Notes under the pieces: model-generated | What the model saw: the letters and a program-made list of their open reading frames with translations, nothing else | Database searches by the model: none | What the model was told of the DNA's origin: nothing | Shown here: positions 49,745 through 59,463 of the stretch, in pieces | Numbering within the stretch: position 1 is the stretch's first letter | Layout: each line of letters starts with the position of its first letter | Position numbers and translations under genes: made by a program | DNA from: Intestinimonas timonensis | GTDB taxonomy: Bacteria; Bacillota; Clostridia; Oscillospirales; Oscillospiraceae | Assembly: GCF_900626145.1 (NCBI RefSeq) | Contig: NZ_LR130817.1 | Coordinates: 1,810,543-1,874,542, forward strand | DNA: 64,000 nucleotides | Direction: 5' to 3'

Positions 49745-52227
49745 TCAGTTTTTACTCGATTTACCAATGAGGCGACCCAGAGTACAGCACAGCGCGGCAA
49801 AGTCAATGGGTTTGGAGATATGGGCATCCATTCCCGCCGCTGTGGTAGCCGCCATGTCCTCGGCGAAGGCATTGGCCGTCACGGCGATGATGGGGACCGT
49901 GGCAGCATCCGACCGCGAGAGGGCACGGATCTGCCGGGCGGCGGTGCAGCCGTCCAGTTTGGGCATCTGCATATCCATCAGGATGGCATCAAAGGTATAG
50001 GGCAGAGACGTGGCAAAACACTCCACCGCCTCCTGCCCATCCCACGCCTGGGTGACCTTCATGCCGTTCATGGTAAGGAACTCCGTGGCGATCTCCATAT
50101 TCACTGCGTTGTCTTCCGCCAGAAGGATGTGCTTTCCCTCCAGAGAGACGGGATTGTCCAGCGTGCCACCGCAGGGGTGCTCCTCCTGCTCGGCTGACTG
50201 GAAGGGCAGCTCCACGGTAAATGTGGTCCCCTTCCCCAGCTGGCTCTCCACCTGGATCTGGCCGCTCATCTGGGTGACCAGGTTCTTGACGATGGGCATC
50301 CCCAGACCCGTCCCATCACTTGACCGGCACTGAACCGTGTCTCTCTGGCATAGGGTTCAAAGATCTTGGGCAGGAACTCCTTGGACATGCCCAGCCCGGT
50401 GTCCCGTACCACGATCTGATACTTGATCTGCTCCTGGAAGGAGAGTTGTTTCACCTCCACCGCCACGGTATCACCCTTTTGGGTAAACTTGAACGCGTTG
50501 GAGAGCAGGTTATTCATGATCTGGCTGATCCGGAAGGGATCGCCCAACACCATGGCGCTGTGGATCTCAAAGCTGGTAACGAAGTGTTTTCCCTCCTCCT
50601 CCGCCTGGACACGGAAGGGTGCGGCGCAGGACTCAATGCACACCTGGAGATCGAACTGGCGGTCATCCAGAACCACCTTGCCCTGCTCCAGACGGGACAT
50701 GCCCAGAATATCATTGATGAGTCCCAGAAGCTGCCGTCCGGAGTCCGTGATCTTCTCCAGGTAGTCCTGGACCCGCTCCGGTTCCCGCACATGCTTCTTC
50801 GCCACATCGGTGAGCCCAATGATGGCGTTGAGCGGAGTGCGCATGTCGTGGGACATATTGCTGAAAAAGGCCTGTTTGGTCTTTTCACTCTTTCTGGAGG
50901 ATTCCAGCGCATTCTCCAGCAGCTTACGCTCTTCCAGCTGCCGGCGCTTCTCCTGGTCCACTTCCCGGAAGGACAGCACCGCCTCGCCCTCCTCCAGAGT
51001 TTTGTCAAAGAGAATGCACATGTTCACCCAGCGGTACTCTGTCCCAAAGCGGCGGCGGAAATCGCCTCCAAACTCCCGGACCCCCTGCTCCACCAGTTTT
51101 TGGACGTTGGCCAGAGAAAAACCCTCCATGTACTCCTGATAGGCGGCCTCCTCCATAACCTCTCCAGCCATACGGATGAGATCCTGATACCGCCCATGGA
51201 CAGACAGGCTCTGCTCAGCTTCCTCCGATCCCTTGATGATCTCATAGGTGTCCCGCAGTACATCCACACGATAGAGAGCGTAGTAGGAGTTGCCCAGGAC
51301 AGTCACCGTCTCGTTGGTCCGCTCCATCCTGATACCGAGCCTGATCTCCCGCCAGGTGAGAAAACCTACACTGAGCAGACTGAAAAGATATACGAGCACA
51401 AACACTGCTTTCGCCTGCTGCAGATCCGCGAGGAGCGTGTCATACGGTATCGTAATGATCGAAAGCCAACCGTTGGGCATGTTGCTGTAATAGACGCTTC
51501 TCAGTTCCCCTGCAAGGTCAACAACATGGGTATCATAAGCCTCCAGCTCCCCACTCCATATCCGCTTCTGCAGCCCCTTGACATAGGACTCAAGCCTCTC
51601 CTGCTCATAGGACGCGGCAGTCTGAAAGTAGACCAGGTTGCCCTCCGTGTCACAAAGATAAAAGGAGGCATTCTCCGGCAGGTCCAGCATGCTGGAGCGG
51701 AATTGAAAGTCCTCCAGGAAAATATCAAAGGCCAGTACCGCATCCGAGTTCCGGCACTTCTGCGCCACTGTGATGACCGGCGTACCGTATACTGTGTCGG
51801 TATAGACATTGGTGAAGATCACATCGCCTCCGGCCATCAGGGCCCCCTGGTACCAGACGGCGTTCTCCACGTCGTAGTGCTCCATACCCTCCCACGGGTT
51901 GGCCGCCAGAATCTCACCGTTCAGAACCGCATAGGGGTCCACACCCCTCTCTCCCAGCACATCCTGAAGGCGCTGAAAATACATCGATATCCACGACTGC
52001 ATCTCCTCCTGGTCCGCGTTCTCCTGAAGTCGCCAGTCGATAGCCTCCGTGCCGAAGGCAATGAGCGTCTCATAGATCGTCAGGTTGTTCCGTTCTTCCG
52101 CCGCATAGGTCTTTGCCAGAGAGGTCCCAAGCTCTTTCGCGTTTTTCAACAGATCTACACGCAGGATATGGTAGCACACCATACCGACGACCATAAATGC
52201 CAGCAGGACCAGGAAATTGGTCCGCAC
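49745..52227 (-). pseudogene. Hybrid sensor histidine kinase with response-regulator receiver, split by a one-base frameshift
   Basis: An N-terminal membrane sensor (TM near 5-25, an extracytoplasmic Cache-like region and a second TM near 275-295) is followed by a PAS-like region and HisKA with the phospho-acceptor in FFSNMSHDMRTPLNAIIGLT. A HATPase domain begins (NNLLSNAFKFTQKG, DTGLGMSKEFLPKIFEPY). The frame then runs into RVWGCPSSRTW and stops near 50266. The G2 box GTGLGMPIVKNLV and the receiver (AILMDMQMPKLDG, KPID) continue in another frame up to 49745. One missing base (GGGACGGG where GGAACGGG is expected, at about 50311) explains the split. The start is a GTG at 52227 with no clear ribosome site, and a basic RRKRIFRN lies upstream in frame, so the true start may lie there. 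It may be a real mutation, phase variation or sequencing error. Confidence 0.85.
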
Positions 52228-52265
52228 ATTCCGAAAGATCCGTTTCCGCCTTCATCTGGCGGCCT

Positions 52266-52625
52266 TCATCCAAAGTTCTCCCGTATCGCCCGGTTCACCC
52301 GCTCATAGGACTGGGTGATGGCTGGCATCAGGCCGGCCGCCCCGGCTTCATCTCCCTCCCGGAGCATCTGGACCTGCCGGGTGAAGAGATCAAACAGTTC
52401 CGTCATGGAGAGGTTCCCGCACACACCCTTCAGGCTGTGGGAAGCTGTGACAGCCCCCTCCCGGTCGCCGGTATCCAGTGCCGTCCGGAGTGCCACATAG
52501 TTGCCGTCTTCCAGGAATTTTTTCAAGAATTTCTCCAGCAGCGCTTCACTGCCCATGAAACGCTCCAGTGCACCGTCCACGTCAATTCCAGCCGCCTTCA
52601 GGCGGGTACGCTTTCCCTCGTCCAT
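52266..52625 (-). CDS. Hpt-domain phosphotransfer protein
   Basis: 119 residues from MDEGKRTRLKAAGID at 52625, 6 bp after the preceding stop, with GGGGAGG inside that gene's end. A single four-helix Hpt domain with the phosphorylated histidine in TASHSLKGVCGNL. It would relay phosphate between the hybrid kinase downstream and a receiver, probably that of the HD-GYP protein or of the kinase itself. Confidence 0.9.
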   Translation of the reverse strand: MDEGKRTRLKAAGIDVDGALERFMGSEALLEKFLKKFLEDGNYVALRTALDTGDREGAVTASHSLKGVCGNLSMTELFDLFTRQVQMLREGDEAGAAGLMPAITQSYERVNRAIRENFG

Positions 52626-52630
52626 GCCTT

Positions 52631-53731
52631 TTACGCCTCCCCGTTGGTCCCGTAAAACTTCCAGATCTCCTGCTCCACGGCAAAAAATCGCTCCAACAGC
52701 GCCGGGTTGAAGACCCCGCACTGTCCCTCCCGAATCATCTTCAGGGCTTCTCCCCGATCAAAGGCATCCTTATAGACCCGTTTACTCACCAGAGCATCGT
52801 ATACATCTGCCAAGGAGACGATCTGCGCCCAAAGGGATATCTCATCACCCTTCAGGCCGTCGGGATAGCCACGGCCGTCCCAGCGCTCATGGTGATGGCG
52901 GGCGATGTCGCAGGCGTAGTGATAGGCCCCGTGCTCCTTGAGCTGAGGAATATGCTCCAGCATCCGCTCCCCTTGCACGGTGTGGGTCTTCATAATCTCA
53001 AATTCCTCCGGCGTCAGCCGTCCCGGCTTGTTGAGAATGGCATCCGGAATGGCGATCTTCCCCACATCGTGGGTAATGGCCGCCAGAGCGATGGAATCTA
53101 TCTCCTCCGACGTCAGCCCCTCTCCCAGCTCAGTCTGGGTGAGCATATACCGGGTGATATTGTGGATACGGCGGACATGCTCCCCCGACTCGCCGTTGCG
53201 GAACTCAATCGCGGCAGAAAGGGATTCGATCATGCCCCGGTTGAGCTCGATGATCTGTTCCGCCTGGCGCAGCAGCTCCGACTGCTGCCGCTCCACCACG
53301 CTGCCCAGACGCCTCCGGGCCTGGTAGAGCTCCACCACCGACTTCACCCGCCGGTCCACCATGTATGGGATGACAGGTTTGCTGATAACATCCATGACTC
53401 CCAGCTCATAGGCTTCCCGCATGGTGGAGTTGCTGGCCTCTTCCGTGATGAGGAAAATGGGAATCTGGGCGGGGATCCCCTCCTCGTTCAACCGCCGCAG
53501 CACCTGCAGGCCGTCCATCTCCGGCATCACCACGTCCAGAAGCACCGCGCATAGCTGCTCCTTGTTACAGAGGATCTTCTCCAACCCTAATCGCCCGTTA
53601 TCGGCCTCCGCCACCTTGTACTGGGAGGAAAAAATGTTCTCCAAAATCGCACGGTTGATCTCATCGTCATCCACAATCAGGATCGTGTCATAAGTGCTTT
53701 CCGCCGGTATATTGGTCCGTTCCTCTTCCAT
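52631..53731 (-). CDS. Response regulator with HD-GYP c-di-GMP phosphodiesterase output
   Basis: 366 residues from the ATG at 53731, 9 bp after AAAGGA. A receiver domain (about 15-130, ILIVDDDEINRAI; phospho-acceptor D in VLLDVVMPEMDG; K in SKPV), a coiled linker, then an HD-GYP domain with ITHDVGKIAIPD and the DGRGYPDGLKG box. All catalytic residues are present. It should degrade cyclic di-GMP (or cGAMP) under control of the phosphorelay encoded by the next two genes. Confidence 0.94.
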   Translation of the reverse strand: MEEERTNIPAESTYDTILIVDDDEINRAILENIFSSQYKVAEADNGRLGLEKILCNKEQLCAVLLDVVMPEMDGLQVLRRLNEEGIPAQIPIFLITEEASNSTMREAYELGVMDVISKPVIPYMVDRRVKSVVELYQARRRLGSVVERQQSELLRQAEQIIELNRGMIESLSAAIEFRNGESGEHVRRIHNITRYMLTQTELGEGLTSEEIDSIALAAITHDVGKIAIPDAILNKPGRLTPEEFEIMKTHTVQGERMLEHIPQLKEHGAYHYACDIARHHHERWDGRGYPDGLKGDEISLWAQIVSLADVYDALVSKRVYKDAFDRGEALKMIREGQCGVFNPALLERFFAVEQEIWKFYGTNGEA

Positions 53732-53928
53732 CCATCTCATTCCTTTCCGGCGTCATGTGCTCTTATTTTGATGCCAATTTTGGTACCTACATTCTCATCA
53801 TTATAATACCTTCTACTTCCAACCGCAAGCCTGAAAGCCAGTATTCCCAAGCCATTCCGCTCCATTAGCCTGCCAGGGAAAAGCAAACAGCACCCACCCT
53901 GCACAGTCTGGGCTGTCCACAACAAGAA

Positions 53929-53956
53929 CGCCGCCCATGCCATAACATGGGCGGCG
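53929..53956 (-). terminator. Hairpin after the glycerophosphodiesterase gene
   Basis: CGCCGCCCATG (53929-53939) pairs with CATGGGCGGCG (53946-53956); the following T run on the minus strand is weak (TTCTTGTTG). Confidence 0.65.
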
Positions 53957-53962
53957 CTGTGC

Positions 53963-56900
53963 TCACTCCGTAAAGGTCAAAGTGACAGGTCCGGTGTACA
54001 TCCGGTAGGGCACCTGGGTCGCGGGAAGCGTGGCAGTACTTTCCAGCAAAACTACGGCAGTGCCCGGCGTCTCGGAGAAGAGGCGACCGTTCTCATCCAT
54101 TTTCACTACTGCATCTCCGCCGATCTGGAGGAAACAGTCGGCATTGACCGTCTCGCTGCCGCACCGGGTCTGACGGACTACCTGGAGGGCACTGCCCCCC
54201 TCTGTGCCGGCCTTGAGGTCAGCCTCCGCACTGACGGTCTCCACCGCCGTAAGATAATAGGATGCGTAATCGGGCCGGTCGGTGGTGATGCCGTGGTAGC
54301 CGTCATAGTATTTTTGCTCAAAAAGCTCGTACTCGTCCACGGTCCAGGGGTGGATCAGGATACCGCGGTGCCGGGCCGCCCGGGTGAGGGCGGTGGTCTG
54401 GGCCTCCTGGGGGCAGCTGTAGAAGGCGCACAGAGGGTCCAGCACCTCCGCCATGGCCTTCAGATTGGCAGCCGTATCCGCCCCGCTCTGGGTGCAGGCG
54501 GCCAGATAGCCCACCGCCGCCTCCGGCATCCGGGCCCGAATCCTCTGGAGCTGCTCTGTGCTGTAAGAGAGGAAGACCACCCGGTTCTCCATGCCGGCAG
54601 CATACACCGTCTGGACCAGGGGCTCGATCAGAGCCGGGTCCTCACTTTTGATCTCCACCAGGAAAACGGTATCACTCTCCCGAACCGCCTGGAAGAGCTG
54701 GGCCAGGGTGGGCATCCGATCCCCGGCAAGGGCCTTGTCCCGGAACATCAGGCTCTGGAGCTGGAGCCGGGTGGCTGCAGAGATCCAGAGGTTTTGATTC
54801 ATCAGGGCGCCGGTGGTAGCGTCATGGTTCACCATTACCACCCCGTCAGCGGAAAGGTGGACGTCGCACTCGATAGCGTCCGCACCCGCCTGCGCCGCCA
54901 GGACGGCGGATCGCTCCGTATTCTCCGGCGCCATCTCGTGAAGGCCCCGGTGGGCGGTAATGACAGGGGTACGGGTAAGAGTGCGCTGACCTGCCGGGAA
55001 GGACTCAATGGCGTCCATGACGCCCTCCCAGTCGTCGGTGACCAGGCCATCCGCCCCGGAGAGTATGGCGGTATAGGCCGCTTCTCCGCCGTTCGTACGG
55101 ACCCAGACGGCTACTCCTCTGGTCTGAATAGCTTTCACCGTCTCAGGCAGGGCGTCGGACTGGTCCAGGATCACCACTCTGGCCCCCGCCCGGCCGGCCA
55201 GGGACGCGGCCTCAGTGGGGTCTGCCAGATCCATGGAGGAGCAATCCAGGACAGCCCGGACCCCCGGACTCCCGGCACAGGCCGTCTGGAGGACCTGGAG
55301 CTGGCTGGAAAAGACGTTCACATCCATGATGCCGTTTGCAGAGACATACTGGGCAAAGGCGGCGGCGGTGGTCAGGTCCTCGATGCGGAATCCCGCCAGC
55401 ACCCGCTTATCCAGCCGTGACAGATACTCGTTCAGCGGAATGCGGCTGCCCCGGTCCAACACCGTGAGGTCGGAGAAGACCCCCTTAATCAGCGTGGCCG
55501 GGCGTCGCTCACCCGCCGCCGTATCTGCAGCGTACAGGCTGTCCCCCTCCGCTACCACTGTGGGGGACATGACTAACCCCGTTTTGGGCTCGTAGACCTG
55601 GGTGTCGTAGCCGTTGGCGGTGAGGGGCACCTCCGTGGGAAGGTTGGGCAGCTGGTCGGTGACCGACAGGGAGAGGAGCTCCGCCGATGCCCCGTCAAAG
55701 GTGAAGGCCACCCGGCCATCCACCGTGGATTGGTCGGCCACATCGGCCCGCAGCACCAGAGCTCCGTCCACGTACTGGCAGACCACTCCGTTCTGGTAGA
55801 GGATGGTAAGGGTATAGACCTGTCCCTCCTCCATCGCCGCACTCAATGGGGCGGCGCACTGTGTGCTCCATGCCCCGCCGGACAGCATACGGGCACACTC
55901 CACCCCGTTGGAGGCGGTGGGGTCCTGCCGCAGGCCCAGCTGCCAAAAGGAATATTTGGAGTTGGTCCCACTTCCGCCGGTGGAACGGACACCGAAGGCC
56001 AGTCCGCACCAGCGGCTGCTACTCACAGCGTCGTTGATCCGGACCTCTGCCTGAATACAGAAATCCCGGCCATAGTTCCAAACAGGAAAGACAACCGCCT
56101 CATATCCGTTACCCGCCACCCCCACGGTGTTGATGGTGCCGCCGGCCACGTAGATGTCATCGGCGGCGGCCAGCCGGATGCCGCAGCGGTTCAGAAGCGC
56201 GGGGCTGTCGAAGGTCAGGTCCACCCGGCTGTTGAGGTAGAGAGGGGCCTCCAGCTCCTGACCCTGGCGTTTGAGGGCCACATACCAGCAGCCCTCCTCT
56301 TCGCTCCAGCGAACAGTCACCGTCGTCTTCTCGTCCCCCACCATGGCAGAGGCCTGGGCGGCGATGGCCTCCGCCGTGATCTCATCCGCCGTGTCAAAGG
56401 AGAAATCCCCTGTCAGGACGGCTTGCAGCTGTCCCTCCAGCACCTCCTGACCAGTGGCGTCCCGGCGGTAGAGGCTCACCTTGGTGGGCAGGGTCACCGT
56501 CTGTCCCTCGCCCGTCAGGGTGATGGTGAAGCCCTTCTGCTCCTCCCCCGTGACCCGGATCTTTCCGCCGGCGGCGGTAAATCCGGAGGGAGCCAGGGTA
56601 TTCTCGATCTTCTCCGCCACCGCTGTCCGTACCGTGAAGGCGGAGGCATCCTTCGCCACCGTCACAGTCAGCCGGTCGGGCGCCAGGGATATGGCCCACT
56701 CCAGGGCCGAAACCACCTCCAGGGACACCGTCCCCGTCCGTCCGCCAGCTTCCAGGCTCAGAGTGTAGTCTCCCACCGCGTTGCCCACCACCGGCAGCGT
56801 CGCCTCGCCTTTGTCAAATTCCAATGTGAGCTGGGTCTCGCCGTCGGCCTCCAGGGCCTGCCCCTCCACCGTGAGAGCGGGGGCCGCCCCCACCTCGTCC

Positions 56901-57103
56901 AGGTAACCGGAGACCGTCACGGTTTCAGCTCCGTCCAGACTGCGGGTGCCGCCGTCCAGCTCCAATACCTGCTCTGCTCCCAGAGGAAGCCGGTCCGGCG
57001 CCTCGATCTCCAGCCGTCCCGCCGCCTGGGCTCCCACGGGGAGAAGCAGCAGGGCCAGACAGCTCCCGCACAATAAATTTGACAACGCTCTGACTTTAGA
57101 CAT
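53963..57103 (-). CDS. Large secreted protein with C-terminal glycerophosphodiester phosphodiesterase domain
   Basis: 1046 residues from MSKVRALSNLLCGSCLALLLLPVG at 57103. A signal peptide with a basic start and a hydrophobic core is cleaved near AQA-A. The first 600 residues are beta-rich domains, including a concanavalin/laminin-G-like block (about 300-500) and Ig-like repeats. The C-terminus (about 690-960) is a GDPD barrel: TAHRGLHEMAPENTERSAVL with both catalytic histidine regions (HRG, NHD), AIECDVHLSADGV and a late HPWTVDEYELF. It probably hydrolyses glycerophosphodiesters from teichoic acids or host phospholipids at the cell surface. The last 60 residues form a beta-rich tail that may be a wall-binding part. 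Confidence 0.85.
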   Translation of the reverse strand: MSKVRALSNLLCGSCLALLLLPVGAQAAGRLEIEAPDRLPLGAEQVLELDGGTRSLDGAETVTVSGYLDEVGAAPALTVEGQALEADGETQLTLEFDKGEATLPVVGNAVGDYTLSLEAGGRTGTVSLEVVSALEWAISLAPDRLTVTVAKDASAFTVRTAVAEKIENTLAPSGFTAAGGKIRVTGEEQKGFTITLTGEGQTVTLPTKVSLYRRDATGQEVLEGQLQAVLTGDFSFDTADEITAEAIAAQASAMVGDEKTTVTVRWSEEEGCWYVALKRQGQELEAPLYLNSRVDLTFDSPALLNRCGIRLAAADDIYVAGGTINTVGVAGNGYEAVVFPVWNYGRDFCIQAEVRINDAVSSSRWCGLAFGVRSTGGSGTNSKYSFWQLGLRQDPTASNGVECARMLSGGAWSTQCAAPLSAAMEEGQVYTLTILYQNGVVCQYVDGALVLRADVADQSTVDGRVAFTFDGASAELLSLSVTDQLPNLPTEVPLTANGYDTQVYEPKTGLVMSPTVVAEGDSLYAADTAAGERRPATLIKGVFSDLTVLDRGSRIPLNEYLSRLDKRVLAGFRIEDLTTAAAFAQYVSANGIMDVNVFSSQLQVLQTACAGSPGVRAVLDCSSMDLADPTEAASLAGRAGARVVILDQSDALPETVKAIQTRGVAVWVRTNGGEAAYTAILSGADGLVTDDWEGVMDAIESFPAGQRTLTRTPVITAHRGLHEMAPENTERSAVLAAQAGADAIECDVHLSADGVVMVNHDATTGALMNQNLWISAATRLQLQSLMFRDKALAGDRMPTLAQLFQAVRESDTVFLVEIKSEDPALIEPLVQTVYAAGMENRVVFLSYSTEQLQRIRARMPEAAVGYLAACTQSGADTAANLKAMAEVLDPLCAFYSCPQEAQTTALTRAARHRGILIHPWTVDEYELFEQKYYDGYHGITTDRPDYASYYLTAVETVSAEADLKAGTEGGSALQVVRQTRCGSETVNADCFLQIGGDAVVKMDENGRLFSETPGTAVVLLESTATLPATQVPYRMYTGPVTLTFTE

Positions 57104-57173
57104 GGGCATCCTTTCCGCGCTCACTCGCTGTTTTCTGTCTCTATGGACCTCTCTGTTAGCATGACCAAAAGAA

Positions 57174-57216
57174 ATAAAAAAACTCGCCGCAAGCCTTTTC
57201 ACGCTTGCGGCGAGTT
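57174..57216 (-). terminator. Terminator after tRNA-Ser(GCT)
   Basis: AACTCGCCGCAAGC (57181-57194) pairs with GCTTGCGGCGAGTT (57203-57216), followed on the minus strand by seven T. Confidence 0.92.
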
Positions 57217-57306
57217 GGCGCAGAAGGAGGGATTTGAACCCTCGCACGGTTTAACCCGTCTACTCCCTTAGCAGGGGAGCCCCTTCGGCCACTTGGGTAC
57301 TTCTGC
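57216..57306 (-). tRNA. tRNA-Ser (anticodon GCT)
   Basis: Acceptor stem GCAGAAG/CTTCTGC, discriminator G and encoded CCA. The anticodon loop is CTGCTAA in the stem CTCCC/GGGAG. A long variable arm is present as expected for a class II tRNA, and the T-arm GGTTCAAATCC is intact. Confidence 0.95.
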
Positions 57307-57362
57307 ATGCCGAATCAATCTCTCTGATTCACTTGTGAGCCCCGCCGCGGGGAGAAGAAATA

Positions 57363-57449
57363 TGGCGGAGAGAGTGGGATTCGAACCCACGGCTCTTGCG
57401 AGTCACCGGTTTTCAAGACCGGCTCCTTAAACCACTCGGACATCTCTCC
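57363..57449 (-). tRNA. tRNA-Ser (anticodon TGA)
   Basis: Acceptor stem GGAGAGA/TCTCTCC with discriminator G and encoded CCA. The anticodon loop has CT-TGA-AA between CCGGT and ACCGG. It has the long variable arm and T-loop GGTTCGAATCC. Confidence 0.95.
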
Positions 57450-57526
57450 ACGTCCCGAGCGCCACCATCATATCAAACGCAGGTGTTATCATACCATAAC
57501 GTTCCCTGCTTGTCAACACCTTTGGA

Positions 57527-57555
57527 GAAAAAAACCGGGGCCCGCAGGCCCCGGT
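57527..57555 (-). terminator. Terminator of the SleB-type hydrolase gene
   Basis: ACCGGGGCC pairs with GGCCCCGGT around CGCA; on the minus strand a T run of seven follows. Confidence 0.92.
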
Positions 57556-57564
57556 GGATTTCGC

Positions 57565-58386
57565 TCAGCTGAAGAAGGCGTGCGCGCCGATGGTAGTCAC
57601 ATAAGTGCGGTTGCGCTGGGCCCAGCTGTTGGGGGAAATAGAGGGATTGACGAAGTAGAGGCTACTGCCACCCACCCGGACACCCTCCAGGATCAGCTTG
57701 GCTGCCACCACGCTCTCGGCGTTGGGTTCCCGATAGATGCTGCCGCTGCTGGCAGGGGTGAACTGATTGGGGGCAAAGATCACATCATAGATGGTGTTGG
57801 GGAACCGGGGACTGTCCACCCGGTTCATGATGACGGTGCCCACGGCCAGCTTGCCGTCCAGAGGCTGGTTTCCGCTCTCCGCGTTGATGATGCGGGAGAG
57901 CCAGTAGAGGGAGTCGCTGTCATAGTAGCTGTCGCCGGAGGCAATGGGGCTCTCGCCGCTGTAAACCTCCACCACGCCGCTCTCCTGGTTCCAGCTCACC
58001 CAGCCGCCCAGGGCCTGGGCGATGGTGCGCACGGGCACCAATACGCGGCCACCGCCGTCGATGACACCATTGAGGACGTACAGGCACCGGCCGTTGGCCT
58101 GGATATACTGGTCACCCACCCGGGCCCGGAGGTCCAGACCTTCGGCGGTAACCACCACGTACTCGCCCTCCCAGCCAATGATGGCGTCAGGCCGCAGAGC
58201 CAGCACCGCATTGACCAGAGAGACATAGGTGATCCCGTTATATACGGTAAGACCGGGATCCTCACAGACATTGCCGTCCACCAGGAAGTAGCTGCCCGCG
58301 GCGGGTTCCTCCGCCGCCAGAGCCCAACTCCCCATGGGAAGGATCGTTGCCAGACAGAGCATTAGGCATAGGATACGCATGCGCAT
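57565..58386 (-). CDS. Spore-cortex-type cell wall hydrolase (SleB/CwlJ) with copper-amine-oxidase-N stalk domain
   Basis: 273 residues. Signal peptide (about 1-24, ALA-A). A stalk domain (about 30-145, GITYVSLVNAVLALRPD, GGGRVLVPVRTIAQALGGWV) leads into a hydrolase_2 domain (about 155-273) with SRIINAESGNQPLDGKLAVGTVIMNRVDSPRFP, in which the E of NAESG is the expected catalytic residue. It cleaves peptidoglycan, probably in spore germination or vegetative wall turnover. Confidence 0.93.
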   Translation of the reverse strand: MRMRILCLMLCLATILPMGSWALAAEEPAAGSYFLVDGNVCEDPGLTVYNGITYVSLVNAVLALRPDAIIGWEGEYVVVTAEGLDLRARVGDQYIQANGRCLYVLNGVIDGGGRVLVPVRTIAQALGGWVSWNQESGVVEVYSGESPIASGDSYYDSDSLYWLSRIINAESGNQPLDGKLAVGTVIMNRVDSPRFPNTIYDVIFAPNQFTPASSGSIYREPNAESVVAAKLILEGVRVGGSSLYFVNPSISPNSWAQRNRTYVTTIGAHAFFS

Positions 58387-58686
58387 GTCGTATGCTTCCT
58401 CCTCACTGTTGTTGTAATCTTGTCGTTTCTTTTGTAACCAGATTGTAACCTATTTGAAGGCAAATTGCAAGACTTATTTTTTGCCGAGCGCTATCACATT
58501 TCCTGAAACCATTGGGGCGCAACGGTTTTCTCCATTCTGACCCCTTTGACTTTTCCGCCCTTTCCGGCGCCGGAAACGGTAACAAAACCGTTTCTCCTCC
58601 CACCGCCCACCGGATGCGAAACCGGCATCCGGCGGGCATAAAAAATGGGAGCAGGCGATGAACGCCTGCTCCCATTTTGATATCCT
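58387..58686. other. Gene-free strip with several hairpins
   Basis: No gene. Three inverted repeats lie in a row: TTTCCGGCGCCGGAAA (near 58560), AAACGGT with ACCGTTT, and CCGGATGC with GCATCCGG (near 58610). The terminator of the next gene follows. They may reflect a decayed repetitive element. Confidence 0.45.
58641..58678 (-). terminator. Terminator of the small membrane protein gene
   Basis: TGGGAGCAGGCG (58646-58657) pairs with CGCCTGCTCCCA (58663-58674); flanked by A and T runs. Confidence 0.9.
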
Positions 58687-59307
58687 CTAAAGAGAGATCG
58701 TCATGCTCTCCCCGCCGCTCGTGATCGTCACCGTATATCCTTCCGTATACTCCTTAATGAAGGCAAGTGCCAGATAATCGGTGAACTCTACATCGCCAAA
58801 AACATTTTCCTCTTTAAATTCCATAAATTTGGAATTGCAGCTATCTTCAACGCTTATCTCCGATGTATCACTGAGTCCTGTGATATAAATGTAATGGTCC
58901 TCTATACCCACATACCACAAAATGTTAACTACGTATCCGTGGCCAATATTCTTTGTAATAATTTTTCTTCTGATATCTGTTCCTATTTTATACCCTGATT
59001 TCTGCCTTGGAGCAATCATCATAGTATAGCTATCTTCGTCCGTATAGAGAATCAGACTAGAGCTTTTCCCATCTACAATACAATTCACATCATCCCCACA
59101 TGCATATTCCGCAACACTTTCCACCGTTGGGAAGGTGTAAAATACATTTTCGATCCTGCACAGTGAGAGAGTAATAGTTGCGATCAGTGTTGCGGCCAAA
59201 GCCACCCCCCTTCTTCTTCGTTTCTTCGAACGTTTATCCCTTAAAAACAATACCAGAGCAGCAACGAATAGTAAAAATGCAATATCCCGAATGATTAAAT
59301 TCCACAT
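58687..59307 (-). CDS. Hypothetical membrane-anchored protein
   Basis: 206 residues from MWNLIIRDIAFLLFVAALVLFL at 59307, behind GGGAGG. Two N-terminal membrane segments (about 5-22 and 32-50) are separated by a basic RDKRSKKRRRR. A beta-rich outer part of about 150 residues follows. It is more AT-rich than its neighbours, which suggests recent gain. No family recognised. It lies between a serine tRNA and the SleB gene. Confidence 0.72.
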   Translation of the reverse strand: MWNLIIRDIAFLLFVAALVLFLRDKRSKKRRRRGVALAATLIATITLSLCRIENVFYTFPTVESVAEYACGDDVNCIVDGKSSSLILYTDEDSYTMMIAPRQKSGYKIGTDIRRKIITKNIGHGYVVNILWYVGIEDHYIYITGLSDTSEISVEDSCNSKFMEFKEENVFGDVEFTDYLALAFIKEYTEGYTVTITSGGESMTISL

Positions 59308-59423
59308 TTTATTTGATTCGCCTCCCGATCCCTGCGCTGCTCTTCCGAATCGCTCTCCCATGCGGCCTTAAATCATATTTTCATTATAACACAGGTAACC
59401 CTTTTCCGCCCGCCTCCAGGGCA

Positions 59424-59461
59424 TAAAAAAATCGGAGCAAGTGATAAACACTTGCTCCGAT
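59424..59461 (-). terminator. Terminator after tRNA-Ser(GGA)
   Basis: ATCGGAGCAAGTG (59431-59443) pairs with CACTTGCTCCGAT (59449-59461), followed on the minus strand by a T run. Confidence 0.92.
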
Positions 59462-59463
59462 TT

